Source: Faecalicatena contorta
GTDB lineage: Bacteria > Bacillota > Clostridia > Lachnospirales > Lachnospiraceae
Reading direction: 5' to 3'
Length of the DNA stretch: 64,000 nt
NCBI RefSeq assembly: GCF_003149105.1
Contig: NZ_QGDS01000018.1
Span: 1 to 64,000 of the forward strand
In this document: positions 15,929 to 25,192 of the stretch, piece after piece
Numbering within the stretch: position 1 is the stretch's first letter
Layout of the letters: each line of letters begins with the position of its first letter
Program-made: the position numbers and the translations under genes
Notes under the pieces: generated by a model
Told to the model about the DNA's origin: nothing
Databases searched by the model: none
Seen by the model: only the letters and a program-made list of their open reading frames with translations

Positions 15929-17278
15929 ATGGGCAAATATTTTGGAACAGATGGATTTAGAGGAGAAGCAAATGTAGTTCTGACTGTGGAGCATGCTTTT
16001 AAAGTAGGACGTTACCTGGGATGGTATTTTGGGCGTGAACATAAGGCAAGAGTTGTCATTGGAAAGGATACAAGAAGAAGCAGCTATATGTATGAGTATG
16101 CGTTGGCATCAGGTCTGACGGCATCCGGCGCAGATGCATATCTGCTCCACGTAACGACAACCCCCAGTGTATCCTATGTTGTACGCACGGAAGATTTTGA
16201 CTGTGGAATTATGATTTCCGCAAGTCACAATCCATTTTATGATAATGGCATAAAGCTCATCAATGGGCAAGGACATAAGATGGAAGCAGATGTGGAAGAG
16301 GAGATTGAAGCATATATTGACGGGAAAATCCCGGAACTTCCTCTGGCAACAAAAGAAGATATCGGACGTACTATTGACTATGCTGCTGGAAGAAACCGGT
16401 ATATCGGACATTTGATTTCTCTTGCAACCCGCTCTTTCAAAGATATGAAGATTGGGCTTGACTGCTCCAACGGAAGTGCTTTCAGTATTGCCAAGAGCGT
16501 TTATGATGCCTTGGGAGCGAAGACCTATGTGATAAACAATGAACCGGATGGAGTCAATATTAATACAAATTGCGGTTCTACTCATATAGAAGTGCTGCAG
16601 CAGTATGTAAAAGAGAAAAACCTGGATGTAGGATTTGCTTTTGACGGTGATGCAGACCGGTGTATTGCAGTGGACGGAAATGGGAATGTAGTAGACGGAG
16701 ACCTGATTCTCTATGTCTGTGGAAAATACCTTATGGAGCAGGGACGTCTGGAGGGAAATACAATTGTTACTACCATTATGTCAAACCTTGGACTTTACAA
16801 AGCCTGTGATAAAGCCGGAATAAATTATGAGCAGACTGCTGTAGGTGATAAATATGTATATGAGAACATGCAGCAAAATGGGTATACCCTTGGCGGCGAG
16901 CAGTCCGGGCATATTATTTTCAGCAAACATGCAAGAACCGGTGATGGTATCCTGACTTCTCTGATGTTGATGGAGGTTATCATGGAGAAGAAACAGACAC
17001 TGGCGAAGTTGTGTGAAGAAGTAAAAATATATCCGCAGCTTTTGAAAAATGTCCGTGTAACCGATAAGAAGACTGCAAGAGAAAACCCGGCAGTACAAAA
17101 ATCAGTGGAAGAGGTGGCAGCAGCCCTGGGAAGCGATGGGAGAATTTTGGTCCGGGAAAGCGGCACAGAACCGGTTATCCGTGTTATGGTGGAAGCATCT
17201 ACTGATGAAATTTGTGAGAAATATGTAGGCCAGGTTGTAAAAGTGCTGGAAGCTGAAAAACTGGTAGACGGAATGTAA
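15929..17278 (+). CDS. glmM: Phosphoglucosamine mutase
   Basis: A 449-residue alpha-D-phosphohexomutase that converts glucosamine-6-phosphate to glucosamine-1-phosphate for peptidoglycan precursors. It shows KYFGTDGFRG at the N terminus, the phosphoserine loop MISASHNPFYDNG (active serine about residue 99), the metal loop AFDGDADRC, the sugar loop GGEQSGH and the phosphate-binding RESGTEPVIRVM. All are complete. It is monocistronic with its own promoter, and converges with the next gene at a shared terminator. Confidence 0.93.
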   Translation: MGKYFGTDGFRGEANVVLTVEHAFKVGRYLGWYFGREHKARVVIGKDTRRSSYMYEYALASGLTASGADAYLLHVTTTPSVSYVVRTEDFDCGIMISASHNPFYDNGIKLINGQGHKMEADVEEEIEAYIDGKIPELPLATKEDIGRTIDYAAGRNRYIGHLISLATRSFKDMKIGLDCSNGSAFSIAKSVYDALGAKTYVINNEPDGVNINTNCGSTHIEVLQQYVKEKNLDVGFAFDGDADRCIAVDGNGNVVDGDLILYVCGKYLMEQGRLEGNTIVTTIMSNLGLYKACDKAGINYEQTAVGDKYVYENMQQNGYTLGGEQSGHIIFSKHARTGDGILTSLMLMEVIMEKKQTLAKLCEEVKIYPQLLKNVRVTDKKTARENPAVQKSVEEVAAALGSDGRILVRESGTEPVIRVMVEASTDEICEKYVGQVVKVLEAEKLVDGM

Positions 17279-17311
17279 TAGTAAATTGCTGGAATTTTAG
17301 CAAGATTATAG

Positions 17312-17354
17312 GGGCTGATACAAGTCAGACAGACGGTCTGGTTTATATCAGCCC
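17312..17354. terminator. Bidirectional terminator between convergent genes
   Basis: A 9-bp outer stem GGGCTGATA/TATCAGCCC (17312-17320 with 17346-17354) and an inner CAGAC/GTCTG stem, located between glmM and the minus-strand PPDK_N gene. Confidence 0.65.
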
Positions 17355-17373
17355 TTTCTATAGATTTACTTAT

Positions 17374-19968
17374 TTATTGATATTTGTCGGTACAGATTAG
17401 TTTCTGTTTTATAATATCAGAATAGATTTCACTTCCATCTTCTTTTGTATCTATCACGTGTATCACGTCAGAGTATATGATTTCCTCTTTACTCTCTGCC
17501 AAAAGGCTGTCCAGTATATTTTCCTTCCTAAGAATTTTTTCCTCATTAAAATATACATTCGGGTCACTTTGAAATAGTGCAGCGTAGAAGATATTAGATT
17601 CTATAATATCCTGGAAAAAATGACTTCCGCAGGACAATTCCGGCATCAGTCCCAGATTTTCATAAGAAACTTCACATATTACATCCATGTTGCAGAGATC
17701 TGTAAAACGGACCGGTACGCCAAGAGCGGCGGTGGTGGTGCCCCAACGCCCGGGTCCAATCAGAATGGCGTGTTTGTTTTTTAATATCCGGTTTAGTGTA
17801 CCTATTTGGTTGGCAATGGCATACTTTTGTTGTTCATTCAATTCCAGATAAGGCCCTATCTTTACAAAAATAATATAATGCACCGGAAGTCTTACATTTC
17901 CGCCCATAAAGTTTCCGGTGGAGGTAAAATAGCACTGGGACTTGTCCAGCTTTTCCGGGAGTTCGATGGTTTTGCCCAGACCTCTTGTCTGCAAAGGGCG
18001 GCATTGAAGGAGATTGACGCGGTAGTCCTCCTGTTTATTAAAATTACAGGTGAATTCAATATCCACCGGATAATCATAAATACCAGACAAAACAGTTAAA
18101 ATATGATCCATTGTCTTTGCAAAGTCCGTGTGGCGAAGCAGGCGGGCGAAGTTAGCAATGTCCGGAATTTTGCGGCCCCGCTGGCCTGTCTCTCTGAAAT
18201 AACGGGCAAGCTCCGAATCCGGTTCCAGAAAAAGCCGGGTGTTCGTTTTCAAAGGAAGCCCGGCGGCCTCTTCCAGAGGGATGGTCTGGAATTTATTTTC
18301 CTCCAGATTAATGACATCTACATAATGTTGCGAGAACTTTCTCTCGTCCCCATAAGCAAGCAGCGGAGGACGTTCCGGCTTATCGAGAGTGACAATACGC
18401 GGATAATCTGTGTTCACTCTGTCCACAGCACGGGTACCCATACCGAATACAAGACGCAGCATCCCTTTGGAGGGGTCTGTAGTTTTGTCCCAGACAAACA
18501 GGTTTGAAGAATTTCCTACTCCTGCGCAGTGAGGGAAAAAATAGTTTCCGTGATAATCTCCGGAGACTCTCTGCACCAGCAGAGCCATCTGTTCATCCTT
18601 CTGGGCAAGCCCCCGGTTCTGCCGGTACTCCAGAGCTTCCCGGCTCATGGTACTGGCATATACTTTGCGGACAGCTTCCATAAAAACATGATAACGCTCT
18701 TCCGGGGTTCCCTGATTAGGGCAGAAAACGCTGTCATATTTTCCAGCAAAAGCATTCCCGAAGTTATCCTCCAACAGAGAGCTTGAGCGGACAATAATAG
18801 GGGATTGTCCAAAGTATTCCAGCATGACCATAATCTGTTCTTTAATGCTGGTTGGAAAGTGCCCGCTCAGTAATTTTTCGCGGAGCTTGGGGGCAGCCGA
18901 GAAATATTCTTCCTCTGTTTTTTGCTTCATGCGGAGACGCCAGCAGCCGTTCTGTACGATGTAAGTATAGAAGACATCGGAGCCTATATAGTAGGAGTCG
19001 TGCATTTCCAGATGCTCCGTACAGATACCGGGGCTTTGTGTTTCCAGTATTTTCCGCGCAAGGAGCATACCGACTGATTTTCCTCCTATATATCCGGTTC
19101 CGATTTCCCGGGATTCAATCTGTATCAGGTCATTCAAAGTGAAATATTCCCGGCTCAGGGAAGTAATCCGTGATCTCTTCCCAATCAACAAGTTCAGGAG
19201 GTTTTCCTTAATATATGCCTGCTCTGAGACAGGCGCGTTCAAATAAGGCTTTGCTTCCTCAAAGCTGATATCCCAATAGTCCAGCTTTTTCGTCTGGATC
19301 TGCAGCCTGGAAAATAGTTCGGCGGTACTGGTACTGTCAGTAATGCATTCTGCCGTACCCTTCGTCAGCAAATGGGGCAGAAACATAACTGGAGAATAAC
19401 GCTCCCATACTTTTAATGGGTGCAGATAATATTGCTGGTCAATTGTATATAGGTTCAGAAGAAGCTGTGTAACTTCCCGTATCCGTGCAACTGTATCCTG
19501 GGCATGGGCATTTCTGTAAAGCCCAAAATATGCAATTGTATCCAGCTCGAACAGATAAGGGCATGTAACCTGAAAAAAGTTCCCTGTCATCAGATCGGAG
19601 CACCAATACTGCAGGAGTTCACTGAGACAGTCAAACACATAAAAGGCATACCGCCCCTCAGTTGTAATAATCTGATGGACTGTACTGGTAAATGATTCGA
19701 AACCCATACTTGCATCAATCGGGTATACCTGAAAGTCAGCACCTGCATTTTTGAGGGCGGACTCATCAAGCAGCCGCGGATGGCTTCCAAAGTGTATATA
19801 TAGAAGCCGCCTTCCCTCACTTACAGCCTGACGTGCGAACTCGTCCACCGCGAAAGAATAAGCCTCTAAAGAGTCTACCTGCCAGACTACATTATCACCA
19901 AGCCGGAGAAAGTCGATGACAGTATCTGCGCCCTGCAATCCTGTACTTACACGTTCTATACTTTTCAT
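17374..19968 (-). CDS. PEP-synthase/PPDK ATP-binding-domain protein with a KaiC-like N-terminal domain
   Basis: An 864-residue protein. Residues 1-200 look like a RecA/KaiC fold (VSTGLQGADTVIDFLRLGD) but lack a Walker A lysine motif. Residues about 285-670 form a PPDK_N ATP-grasp domain: GYIGGKSVGML, VRSSSLLEDNFGNAFAGKYDSVF and the closing NLLQCRPL. A C-terminal segment with IGPGRWGTTTAALG follows. The phosphohistidine domain and PEP-binding barrel of true PEP synthase are absent, so it cannot be a complete PEP synthase or PPDK. It may transfer phosphate to a separate partner or act as a regulator. Role unknown. Confidence 0.75.
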   Translation of the reverse strand: MKSIERVSTGLQGADTVIDFLRLGDNVVWQVDSLEAYSFAVDEFARQAVSEGRRLLYIHFGSHPRLLDESALKNAGADFQVYPIDASMGFESFTSTVHQIITTEGRYAFYVFDCLSELLQYWCSDLMTGNFFQVTCPYLFELDTIAYFGLYRNAHAQDTVARIREVTQLLLNLYTIDQQYYLHPLKVWERYSPVMFLPHLLTKGTAECITDSTSTAELFSRLQIQTKKLDYWDISFEEAKPYLNAPVSEQAYIKENLLNLLIGKRSRITSLSREYFTLNDLIQIESREIGTGYIGGKSVGMLLARKILETQSPGICTEHLEMHDSYYIGSDVFYTYIVQNGCWRLRMKQKTEEEYFSAAPKLREKLLSGHFPTSIKEQIMVMLEYFGQSPIIVRSSSLLEDNFGNAFAGKYDSVFCPNQGTPEERYHVFMEAVRKVYASTMSREALEYRQNRGLAQKDEQMALLVQRVSGDYHGNYFFPHCAGVGNSSNLFVWDKTTDPSKGMLRLVFGMGTRAVDRVNTDYPRIVTLDKPERPPLLAYGDERKFSQHYVDVINLEENKFQTIPLEEAAGLPLKTNTRLFLEPDSELARYFRETGQRGRKIPDIANFARLLRHTDFAKTMDHILTVLSGIYDYPVDIEFTCNFNKQEDYRVNLLQCRPLQTRGLGKTIELPEKLDKSQCYFTSTGNFMGGNVRLPVHYIIFVKIGPYLELNEQQKYAIANQIGTLNRILKNKHAILIGPGRWGTTTAALGVPVRFTDLCNMDVICEVSYENLGLMPELSCGSHFFQDIIESNIFYAALFQSDPNVYFNEEKILRKENILDSLLAESKEEIIYSDVIHVIDTKEDGSEIYSDIIKQKLICTDKYQ

Positions 19969-20070
19969 AGTACCCCCATTTCACTCACAAACAACTGGTA
20001 TTGGTATCAGTTTATCATAAATGGAGAAAAAAGGGGTACTGTTTTGTCGTATCAGAAATAAAATATTGAA

Positions 20071-20835
20071 TTACTGGCTGACAATAATCGTGGGATATCC
20101 GGCATTTTTCAGGCGCCGTTCCATTTCAGTGGCATCTTCCAGTGTGCTGAAGTTACCTACCTGTACCCGGAAGAATCCATCAGAATCTATGATTGCTGCG
20201 GGGAAATCCTGTTCCAGTAATTCATTTAAAAGGCGGTTTGCATAAGTTGGGTTACGGAATGCACCGACCTGGATTCTGTATCCAGGATTCTCTACGGGGT
20301 TATTCATATCCAAGGTTTCAAAAATGCCATCCGCAATTGCCTGGGCAATTTCATTAAAGTGTTCGTCAAATATCCGATTATCTTCATTTGAGTTAACAAA
20401 TCCTACTTCCACCATTACCGCAGGCATCTGGGTGCGGCGAAGGACAACAAGATTCGGGCGGGCTGTCACGCCCAGGTTTTTAAACCCTACAGCCTCCAGG
20501 TGCTTATTGATATTCTCCGCCAGTTCAAGTTTGATTCCATCTTTGCTATAAACAAGGGATTCCACTCCTGATACTACATTATCAGTGGGAAATGAATTAC
20601 GATGTAAAGAGATGAAAAAATCTGCTCCTGCATTGTTGGCTTTCATAGCTTTCTCGTAAGGGGATTCGTAGACATCCGTAGTTCTTGTGTATTCCACGTC
20701 TATGCCATCATTTTCGAGGATTTCACCGAGTGCTAACGCGAGGCGCATATTATCAACTTTTTCCTGGCGTCCATTGTGTACTGCTCCCGGGTCACGGCCG
20801 CCGTGTCCTGGATCTAGCATGATTAAATAAGGCAT
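20071..20835 (-). CDS. N-acetylmuramoyl-L-alanine amidase with SPOR domain
   Basis: A 254-residue cell-wall hydrolase. Residues 1-175 are an Amidase_3 domain: zinc ligands in LDPGHGG, a glutamate in NGRQEKVDN, FISLHRN, and the catalytic glutamate in VMVEVGFVN. Residues about 187-254 are a SPOR peptidoglycan-binding domain (YRIQVGAFRNPTYANRLL, FRVQVGNFSTLEDA). No signal peptide is present, unusual for a wall enzyme unless exported another way or acting during sporulation or lysis. It is monocistronic. Confidence 0.88.
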   Translation of the reverse strand: MPYLIMLDPGHGGRDPGAVHNGRQEKVDNMRLALALGEILENDGIDVEYTRTTDVYESPYEKAMKANNAGADFFISLHRNSFPTDNVVSGVESLVYSKDGIKLELAENINKHLEAVGFKNLGVTARPNLVVLRRTQMPAVMVEVGFVNSNEDNRIFDEHFNEIAQAIADGIFETLDMNNPVENPGYRIQVGAFRNPTYANRLLNELLEQDFPAAIIDSDGFFRVQVGNFSTLEDATEMERRLKNAGYPTIIVSQ

Positions 20836-20914
20836 AAGTAAAGCGTCCTTTCACATTGTTCTATTTTATAATATGTGAAAGTGCGGAAGAGGTTACCTTA
20901 TTCATTATTTTATA

Positions 20915-20942
20915 TTGCTTTGTCTGTTGTTCGTATTATAAT
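20915..20942 (+). promoter_or_regulatory. Promoter of dapB
   Basis: -35 TTGCTT (20915-20920), 16-bp spacer, perfect -10 TATAAT (20937-20942), about 62 bases before the start codon. Confidence 0.6.
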
Positions 20943-21004
20943 GTTTATCAGGGAAGCTATAAAATTGGCTGTACAAAAACAGGTATGTGAAAGGAGTTTA
21001 TAAC

Positions 21005-21802
21005 ATGAAATTAATTGTAGTAGGTCCCAGAGGAAAAATGGGGAAATTAATTACGCAGATTGCCGCGAGTAGGGATGATATAGAATTAGTTGCAGGTGTG
21101 GCACCGAAAGGGAGGGATTATATCGGAAAAGACCTTGGACAGGCAGCAATGACTGGATCTGATCTTGGAGTCCCCGTGGTGGATGATCTTAGTTCTGTGA
21201 TTGATGACTGTGATGTTATTATTGATTTCTCAACAAAAGAAATGGCAATGGAGGTTCTTGCACTTGCTCTCGAACATAAAAAGGCCCTTGTATGCGGAAC
21301 GACTGGATTTACTCCTGACGAAATGCAGAGATTCAGAGATGCAGGGAAGGAAATTCCCATGCTTTATGCAGCTAATACCTCTAAGCTGGTGAATGTCATA
21401 AACAAACTACTGGAAGTTGCAGCTGCGGTTATCGGTGAGGAGGCAGATATCGAAATTCTGGAAATGCATGACCAGTGGAAGAAGGATGCTCCCAGCGGTA
21501 CATCCAAAGAAATGGGAGAGATCATGGCTCATGCTATGGGAAAAGAGCTGGCTGATGTTGCAGTCTACGGACGGCAGGGCGTTTCACCGAGGGAAAAGGG
21601 AACCATCGGATATCACTCTCTCAGGGCAGGAAATATTCCAAGCAGCCATACAGTTTATTTCGGATTTATGGGGGAACGTATGGAAATTACCCATCATTCC
21701 TACAACTGGGAATGTTTTGCCCGCGGGGCCTGTGATTGTGCAGTATTCCTGGCAGGAAAAGAAGCCGGATTTTATACGATTAAGGATGTTCTTCACCTTT
21801 AA
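21005..21802 (+). CDS. dapB: 4-hydroxy-tetrahydrodipicolinate reductase
   Basis: A 265-residue enzyme of the lysine/diaminopimelate pathway. The NAD(P)-binding loop reads VVGPRGKMGKLI, the catalytic region EMHDQWKKDAPSGTSKEMG with the lysine in KDAPSGT, and the hinge VCGTTGFTPDE. Its EMHDQWKKDAPSG differs slightly from the usual EMHHxxKxDAPSG, with D replacing the second histidine and an inserted WK, typical of some clostridial versions. Start at 21005 is fixed by GAAAGGAG; an ATG six codons earlier is poorly placed. Monocistronic. Confidence 0.9.
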   Translation: MKLIVVGPRGKMGKLITQIAASRDDIELVAGVAPKGRDYIGKDLGQAAMTGSDLGVPVVDDLSSVIDDCDVIIDFSTKEMAMEVLALALEHKKALVCGTTGFTPDEMQRFRDAGKEIPMLYAANTSKLVNVINKLLEVAAAVIGEEADIEILEMHDQWKKDAPSGTSKEMGEIMAHAMGKELADVAVYGRQGVSPREKGTIGYHSLRAGNIPSSHTVYFGFMGERMEITHHSYNWECFARGACDCAVFLAGKEAGFYTIKDVLHL

Positions 21803-21821
21803 ACCGCCTATCGTAAAAACT

Positions 21822-21855
21822 GCCGCTGTGAAGCATAAGCTTACTTCACGGCGGC
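21822..21855. terminator. Bidirectional terminator
   Basis: A 12-bp stem (21822-21833 with 21844-21855, one G-U). On the minus strand it is followed by AGTTTTT, so it serves mainly the CBS/CorC gene, and it also lies after dapB. Confidence 0.75.
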
Positions 21856-21885
21856 GGCTTTAAAATAACTCTTTAATTTGCAATT

Positions 21886-23244
21886 CTATTCTTCATCAGA
21901 ATCTGTATCGTCGGATTTCTCATCCTCCTCTGTATCCGTCTGCATGTCTTCCGGCAGGTATACATGGACGCTTTCAATCCGGTTCTTATCTAAAGCTTCA
22001 ACAACCAGCGTAATTCCATTTTCCGTTATAACCTGATCACCCACTTCGGGAAGTCTATCCAGATATTCAATAATGAGCCCTCCCAGGGAATCATAATCTG
22101 CAGACTCCAGCTCCAGTTCCAGGTCCAGATCCAACCGGTCATTTACATCATCAAGGCTCATGGAGCCCTCTACAATATATTCGTTTTCGCCAAGTTGTTT
22201 TACGAACTCTTCTTCATGGTCATCATATTCATCACGAATTTCACCGACAATTTCTTCCAGTATATCCTCTAAGGTAATCAAACCGGCAGTTTCGCCATAT
22301 TCATCAAGCACGATTGCAATGTTAAATGAAGCATTTCTCATCTCAACGAGAAGTTCTGAGATGTTTTTGTATTCATAAGTAAAATAAGCATCGCGGAGTA
22401 TATCGCGTACACTGAAATTCTTTTTGTTTTCAAATAACAGCAGGTCTTTCATATTGATGGTACCAATCACATTATCTGTGGTATCCTCGTATACAGGAAG
22501 ACGCGTGAACTTATCCTCTTTGAAAATATTAATCAGTTCTGTATAGGTACTGTTTACATCTGCAAATGATACATGTACACGGGGAACCATAACATCTTTG
22601 GCACGTACATCTCCCAGGTCGAATACATTGTAAATCATTTCCTTTTCTTCGGATTCAAGGAGCCCGTCCTCATGGCTTACATCTACGATAGTACGCAGTT
22701 CATCCTCAGTCATGGTACTATTTTTCGCATTTGGGTCAATCCGGAATAAGAATAAAATGCCCCGTGAAAAAATATTAATGATAAAAATAAGAGGTGTCAT
22801 TAATACCATGAAGGCTTTTATCAGGTGTATATAGGACAGAGAAAACTTTTCCGAATTTATTGCAGCTATATTTTTAGGAGTAATCTCGCTAAATACAAGA
22901 ATTACAATCGTTAAAACAGCAGCAGCAGCGCTAACCATGTAACCGCCGAAACCGTAGGCCAGTATGGCTGTGAGAAAAGCGGCGGAAATATTTACAATGT
23001 TGTTACCGATTAAGATTGCGGTCAGCATTTTCTGGGAATGGTTTTCGGTTACATCTAACACTATCTTAGCCTTCTTGTTCCCATCATCTGCAAGGGAACG
23101 CATACGGGTTTTATTTACAGCAGTAAGTGCCGTCTCCGCGGACGAAAAAAATGCAGACAGTATTAATAATACGATTAATATGACAAAATGCATGGCGTCA
23201 CTCGAGTCCAATTGTCTGTTCACTCCTTCATTATCTTTATTCAT
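21886..23244 (-). CDS. CNNM/HlyC-CorC family membrane protein with CBS pair
   Basis: A 452-residue membrane protein. Residues about 15-190 hold a DUF21/CNNM domain with several transmembrane helices (FSSAETALTAVNKTR, FSEITPKNIA). A CBS pair follows (VMVPRVHVSFADVN, and AIVLDEYGETAGLITLEDILEEIVGEI). A C-terminal CorC_HlyC domain includes VEGSMSLDDVNDRL. The tail is very acidic. Relatives are linked to magnesium or other divalent cation efflux; the older haemolysin name is misleading. Monocistronic, divergent from murB. Confidence 0.9.
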   Translation of the reverse strand: MNKDNEGVNRQLDSSDAMHFVILIVLLILSAFFSSAETALTAVNKTRMRSLADDGNKKAKIVLDVTENHSQKMLTAILIGNNIVNISAAFLTAILAYGFGGYMVSAAAAVLTIVILVFSEITPKNIAAINSEKFSLSYIHLIKAFMVLMTPLIFIINIFSRGILFLFRIDPNAKNSTMTEDELRTIVDVSHEDGLLESEEKEMIYNVFDLGDVRAKDVMVPRVHVSFADVNSTYTELINIFKEDKFTRLPVYEDTTDNVIGTINMKDLLLFENKKNFSVRDILRDAYFTYEYKNISELLVEMRNASFNIAIVLDEYGETAGLITLEDILEEIVGEIRDEYDDHEEEFVKQLGENEYIVEGSMSLDDVNDRLDLDLELELESADYDSLGGLIIEYLDRLPEVGDQVITENGITLVVEALDKNRIESVHVYLPEDMQTDTEEDEKSDDTDSDEE

Positions 23245-23397
23245 GTTTGCTTAAAGCATGTGTACGCAATAAATATACATCATTTAGGCTGTTTTTGCAA
23301 GCATGAGGTACCGGTAGGCCGCCAAAAGCAGTTGAATTTGATTCTGGTTTGTTGTATGATTGGAAAAAGAATAGTTCAAAAGAAATGGAGAACGTCT

Positions 23398-24303
23398 ATG
23401 GCTTTATATGAAGAGTTATGTGATTTACTGGGAGAAGACAAGGTACTTATAGATGAACCAATGAGCAGGCATACCACATTCAGGGTGGGAGGACCTGCTG
23501 ATTATTTTGTAATACCTGAAGGCCCGGAAGAAATAAAAGAAGTGATTACCCTTTTAAAGCGTGAGGATATTCCATATTATATCCTTGGGAATGGAAGCAA
23601 TCTGCTGGTGGGAGATAAAGGGTACAGAGGTGTCATCATACAAATGTATAAAAATCTGAACCGGATAGATACGAAAGGGAACCAGATTTATGCTCAGGCA
23701 GGTGCGCTGCTTTCAAAAATTGCAGCAGAAGCACAGGCTCAAAGTCTGACAGGATTTGAATTTGCCTCTGGTATACCAGGGACTATGGGCGGAGCAGTGA
23801 TGATGAATGCAGGGGCTTACGGCGGAGAAATGAGCCATGTGCTGGTAAACGCCACAATTTTAACCCAGGAGGGTGTTATAAAGACATTAACTTTGGATGA
23901 ACTGGAGTTGGGATACAGGACCAGCATTATTGCAAGGAATGGTTATGTAGTCCTTGAGGCTGTGATTAGCCTGGAGCCGGGAAATCCGGAAGAAATTCAT
24001 GCCCGCATGGAGGAATTAAAAGAAAAGCGTGTAACGAAGCAGCCGCTGGAGTATGCAAGTGCAGGAAGTACTTTTAAGCGGCCGGAAGGTTATTTTGCCG
24101 GAAAGCTGATTGAAGATGCGGGGCTTAGAGGTTTCCGGGTGGGAAATGCACAAGTTTCAGCTAAGCACTGTGGGTTTGTGATTAACCGTGGAGGCGCTAC
24201 AGCCGCGGAAATCGTTGCTTTAATGGATTATGTTGCAGATAAGGTGGAAGCCGTGTCGGGTGTAAGATTGAAGCCGGAAGTGAAGCGGATAGGAGAATTT
24301 TGA
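23398..24303 (+). CDS. murB: UDP-N-acetylenolpyruvoylglucosamine reductase
   Basis: A 301-residue flavoenzyme reducing UDP-GlcNAc-enolpyruvate to UDP-MurNAc. FAD-binding motifs FRVGGPADYF, LGNGSNLLV and GIPGTMGGAVMMNAGAYGGE are present, and the catalytic serine lies in ASAGSTFKRP; the C-terminal AEIVALMDYV helix is intact. A long upstream in-frame extension to 23188 is rejected because it reads through the divergent promoter region. It heads a cluster with rapZ (1 base apart), whiA and crh, the conserved Firmicutes order. Confidence 0.93.
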   Translation: MALYEELCDLLGEDKVLIDEPMSRHTTFRVGGPADYFVIPEGPEEIKEVITLLKREDIPYYILGNGSNLLVGDKGYRGVIIQMYKNLNRIDTKGNQIYAQAGALLSKIAAEAQAQSLTGFEFASGIPGTMGGAVMMNAGAYGGEMSHVLVNATILTQEGVIKTLTLDELELGYRTSIIARNGYVVLEAVISLEPGNPEEIHARMEELKEKRVTKQPLEYASAGSTFKRPEGYFAGKLIEDAGLRGFRVGNAQVSAKHCGFVINRGGATAAEIVALMDYVADKVEAVSGVRLKPEVKRIGEF

Positions 24304-24304
24304 C

Positions 24305-25183
24305 ATGAAATTTGTAATTGTTACCGGTATGTCAGGGGCCGGGAAATCGACTGCCTTGAAAATGTTGGAGGATAAGGGATACTTCTGTGTGGATAATCTT
24401 CCCATACCTCTGATGACCAAGTTTGCAGAGATGTTTTCCGCTCCCGATACAGAGGTTGACAAGGTTGCCCTGGGTATAGATATCCGGGGCGGTCAGGCTT
24501 TTAAGGGCCTGGAAGAGAAGCTTAGGCAAATTGATGGTATGGGAATACAGTATAAGATTCTTTTTCTGGATGCCGGAGATGATGTACTTGTAAAGAGGTA
24601 CAAGGAGACAAGACGCCAGCACCCTTTGGGTGGTTCAGGACGCGTCGATGTGGGAATTGCAAAGGAGAGAGAGAAGATTGCGTTCTTAAAAATGCGGGCC
24701 ACGTATATACTTGATACAAGTAAAATGCTGACAAGAGAACTGCGGCAGACGCTTGAAAAAATTTTTATGGAAGGAAAGAATTTTAAAAACCTGTATATAA
24801 CAGTGATGTCCTTTGGTTTTAAGTATGGGATTCCTCAAGATGCCGACTTGGTATTTGATGTCCGCTTTTTGCCCAATCCATATTATATTGAAGAACTGCG
24901 CCCTAAAACTGGAAATGATTCCCAGGTGCGGGACTATGTGATGGACAATGATAAGGCCAGGGAATTTTTGGATAAGCTGACAGAGATGATGGATTTTTTA
25001 ATTCCAAATTACATTCTGGAAGGGAAGAATCAACTGGTGGTGGCAGTCGGATGTACTGGCGGCAGGCATCGTTCGGTAACTCTTTCAAATGCCTTATACC
25101 AGTTTTTGGAATCAAAGGAGAATTATGGGGTGCGTATCGAACACCGTGATATTGGGAAGGATGTAATAACGAAGGCGGAATAG
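24305..25183 (+). CDS. rapZ: RapZ/YvcJ-family nucleotide-binding protein
   Basis: A 292-residue ATP/GTP-binding protein. The P-loop GMSGAGKS is near residue 8, the Walker-B-like LFLDAGDDVLVKRYKETRR follows, and the C-terminal GCTGGRHRSV anion-binding loop is near residue 240. In E. coli RapZ adapts RNase E to GlmZ; in Firmicutes (YvcJ) the role is linked to competence and is less clear. It follows murB by one base and precedes whiA by nine, so the three are co-transcribed. Confidence 0.92.
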   Translation: MKFVIVTGMSGAGKSTALKMLEDKGYFCVDNLPIPLMTKFAEMFSAPDTEVDKVALGIDIRGGQAFKGLEEKLRQIDGMGIQYKILFLDAGDDVLVKRYKETRRQHPLGGSGRVDVGIAKEREKIAFLKMRATYILDTSKMLTRELRQTLEKIFMEGKNFKNLYITVMSFGFKYGIPQDADLVFDVRFLPNPYYIEELRPKTGNDSQVRDYVMDNDKAREFLDKLTEMMDFLIPNYILEGKNQLVVAVGCTGGRHRSVTLSNALYQFLESKENYGVRIEHRDIGKDVITKAE

Positions 25184-25192
25184 GAGAGAGAG

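Noticed and set aside
17374..19968. Complete PEP synthase or pyruvate phosphate dikinase
   Set aside because: The phosphohistidine swivelling domain and the C-terminal PEP/pyruvate barrel are absent.
23188..23397. N-terminal extension of MurB
   Set aside because: The extra 70 residues show no MurB homology and span the divergent regulatory region; the start at 23398 gives the family length.
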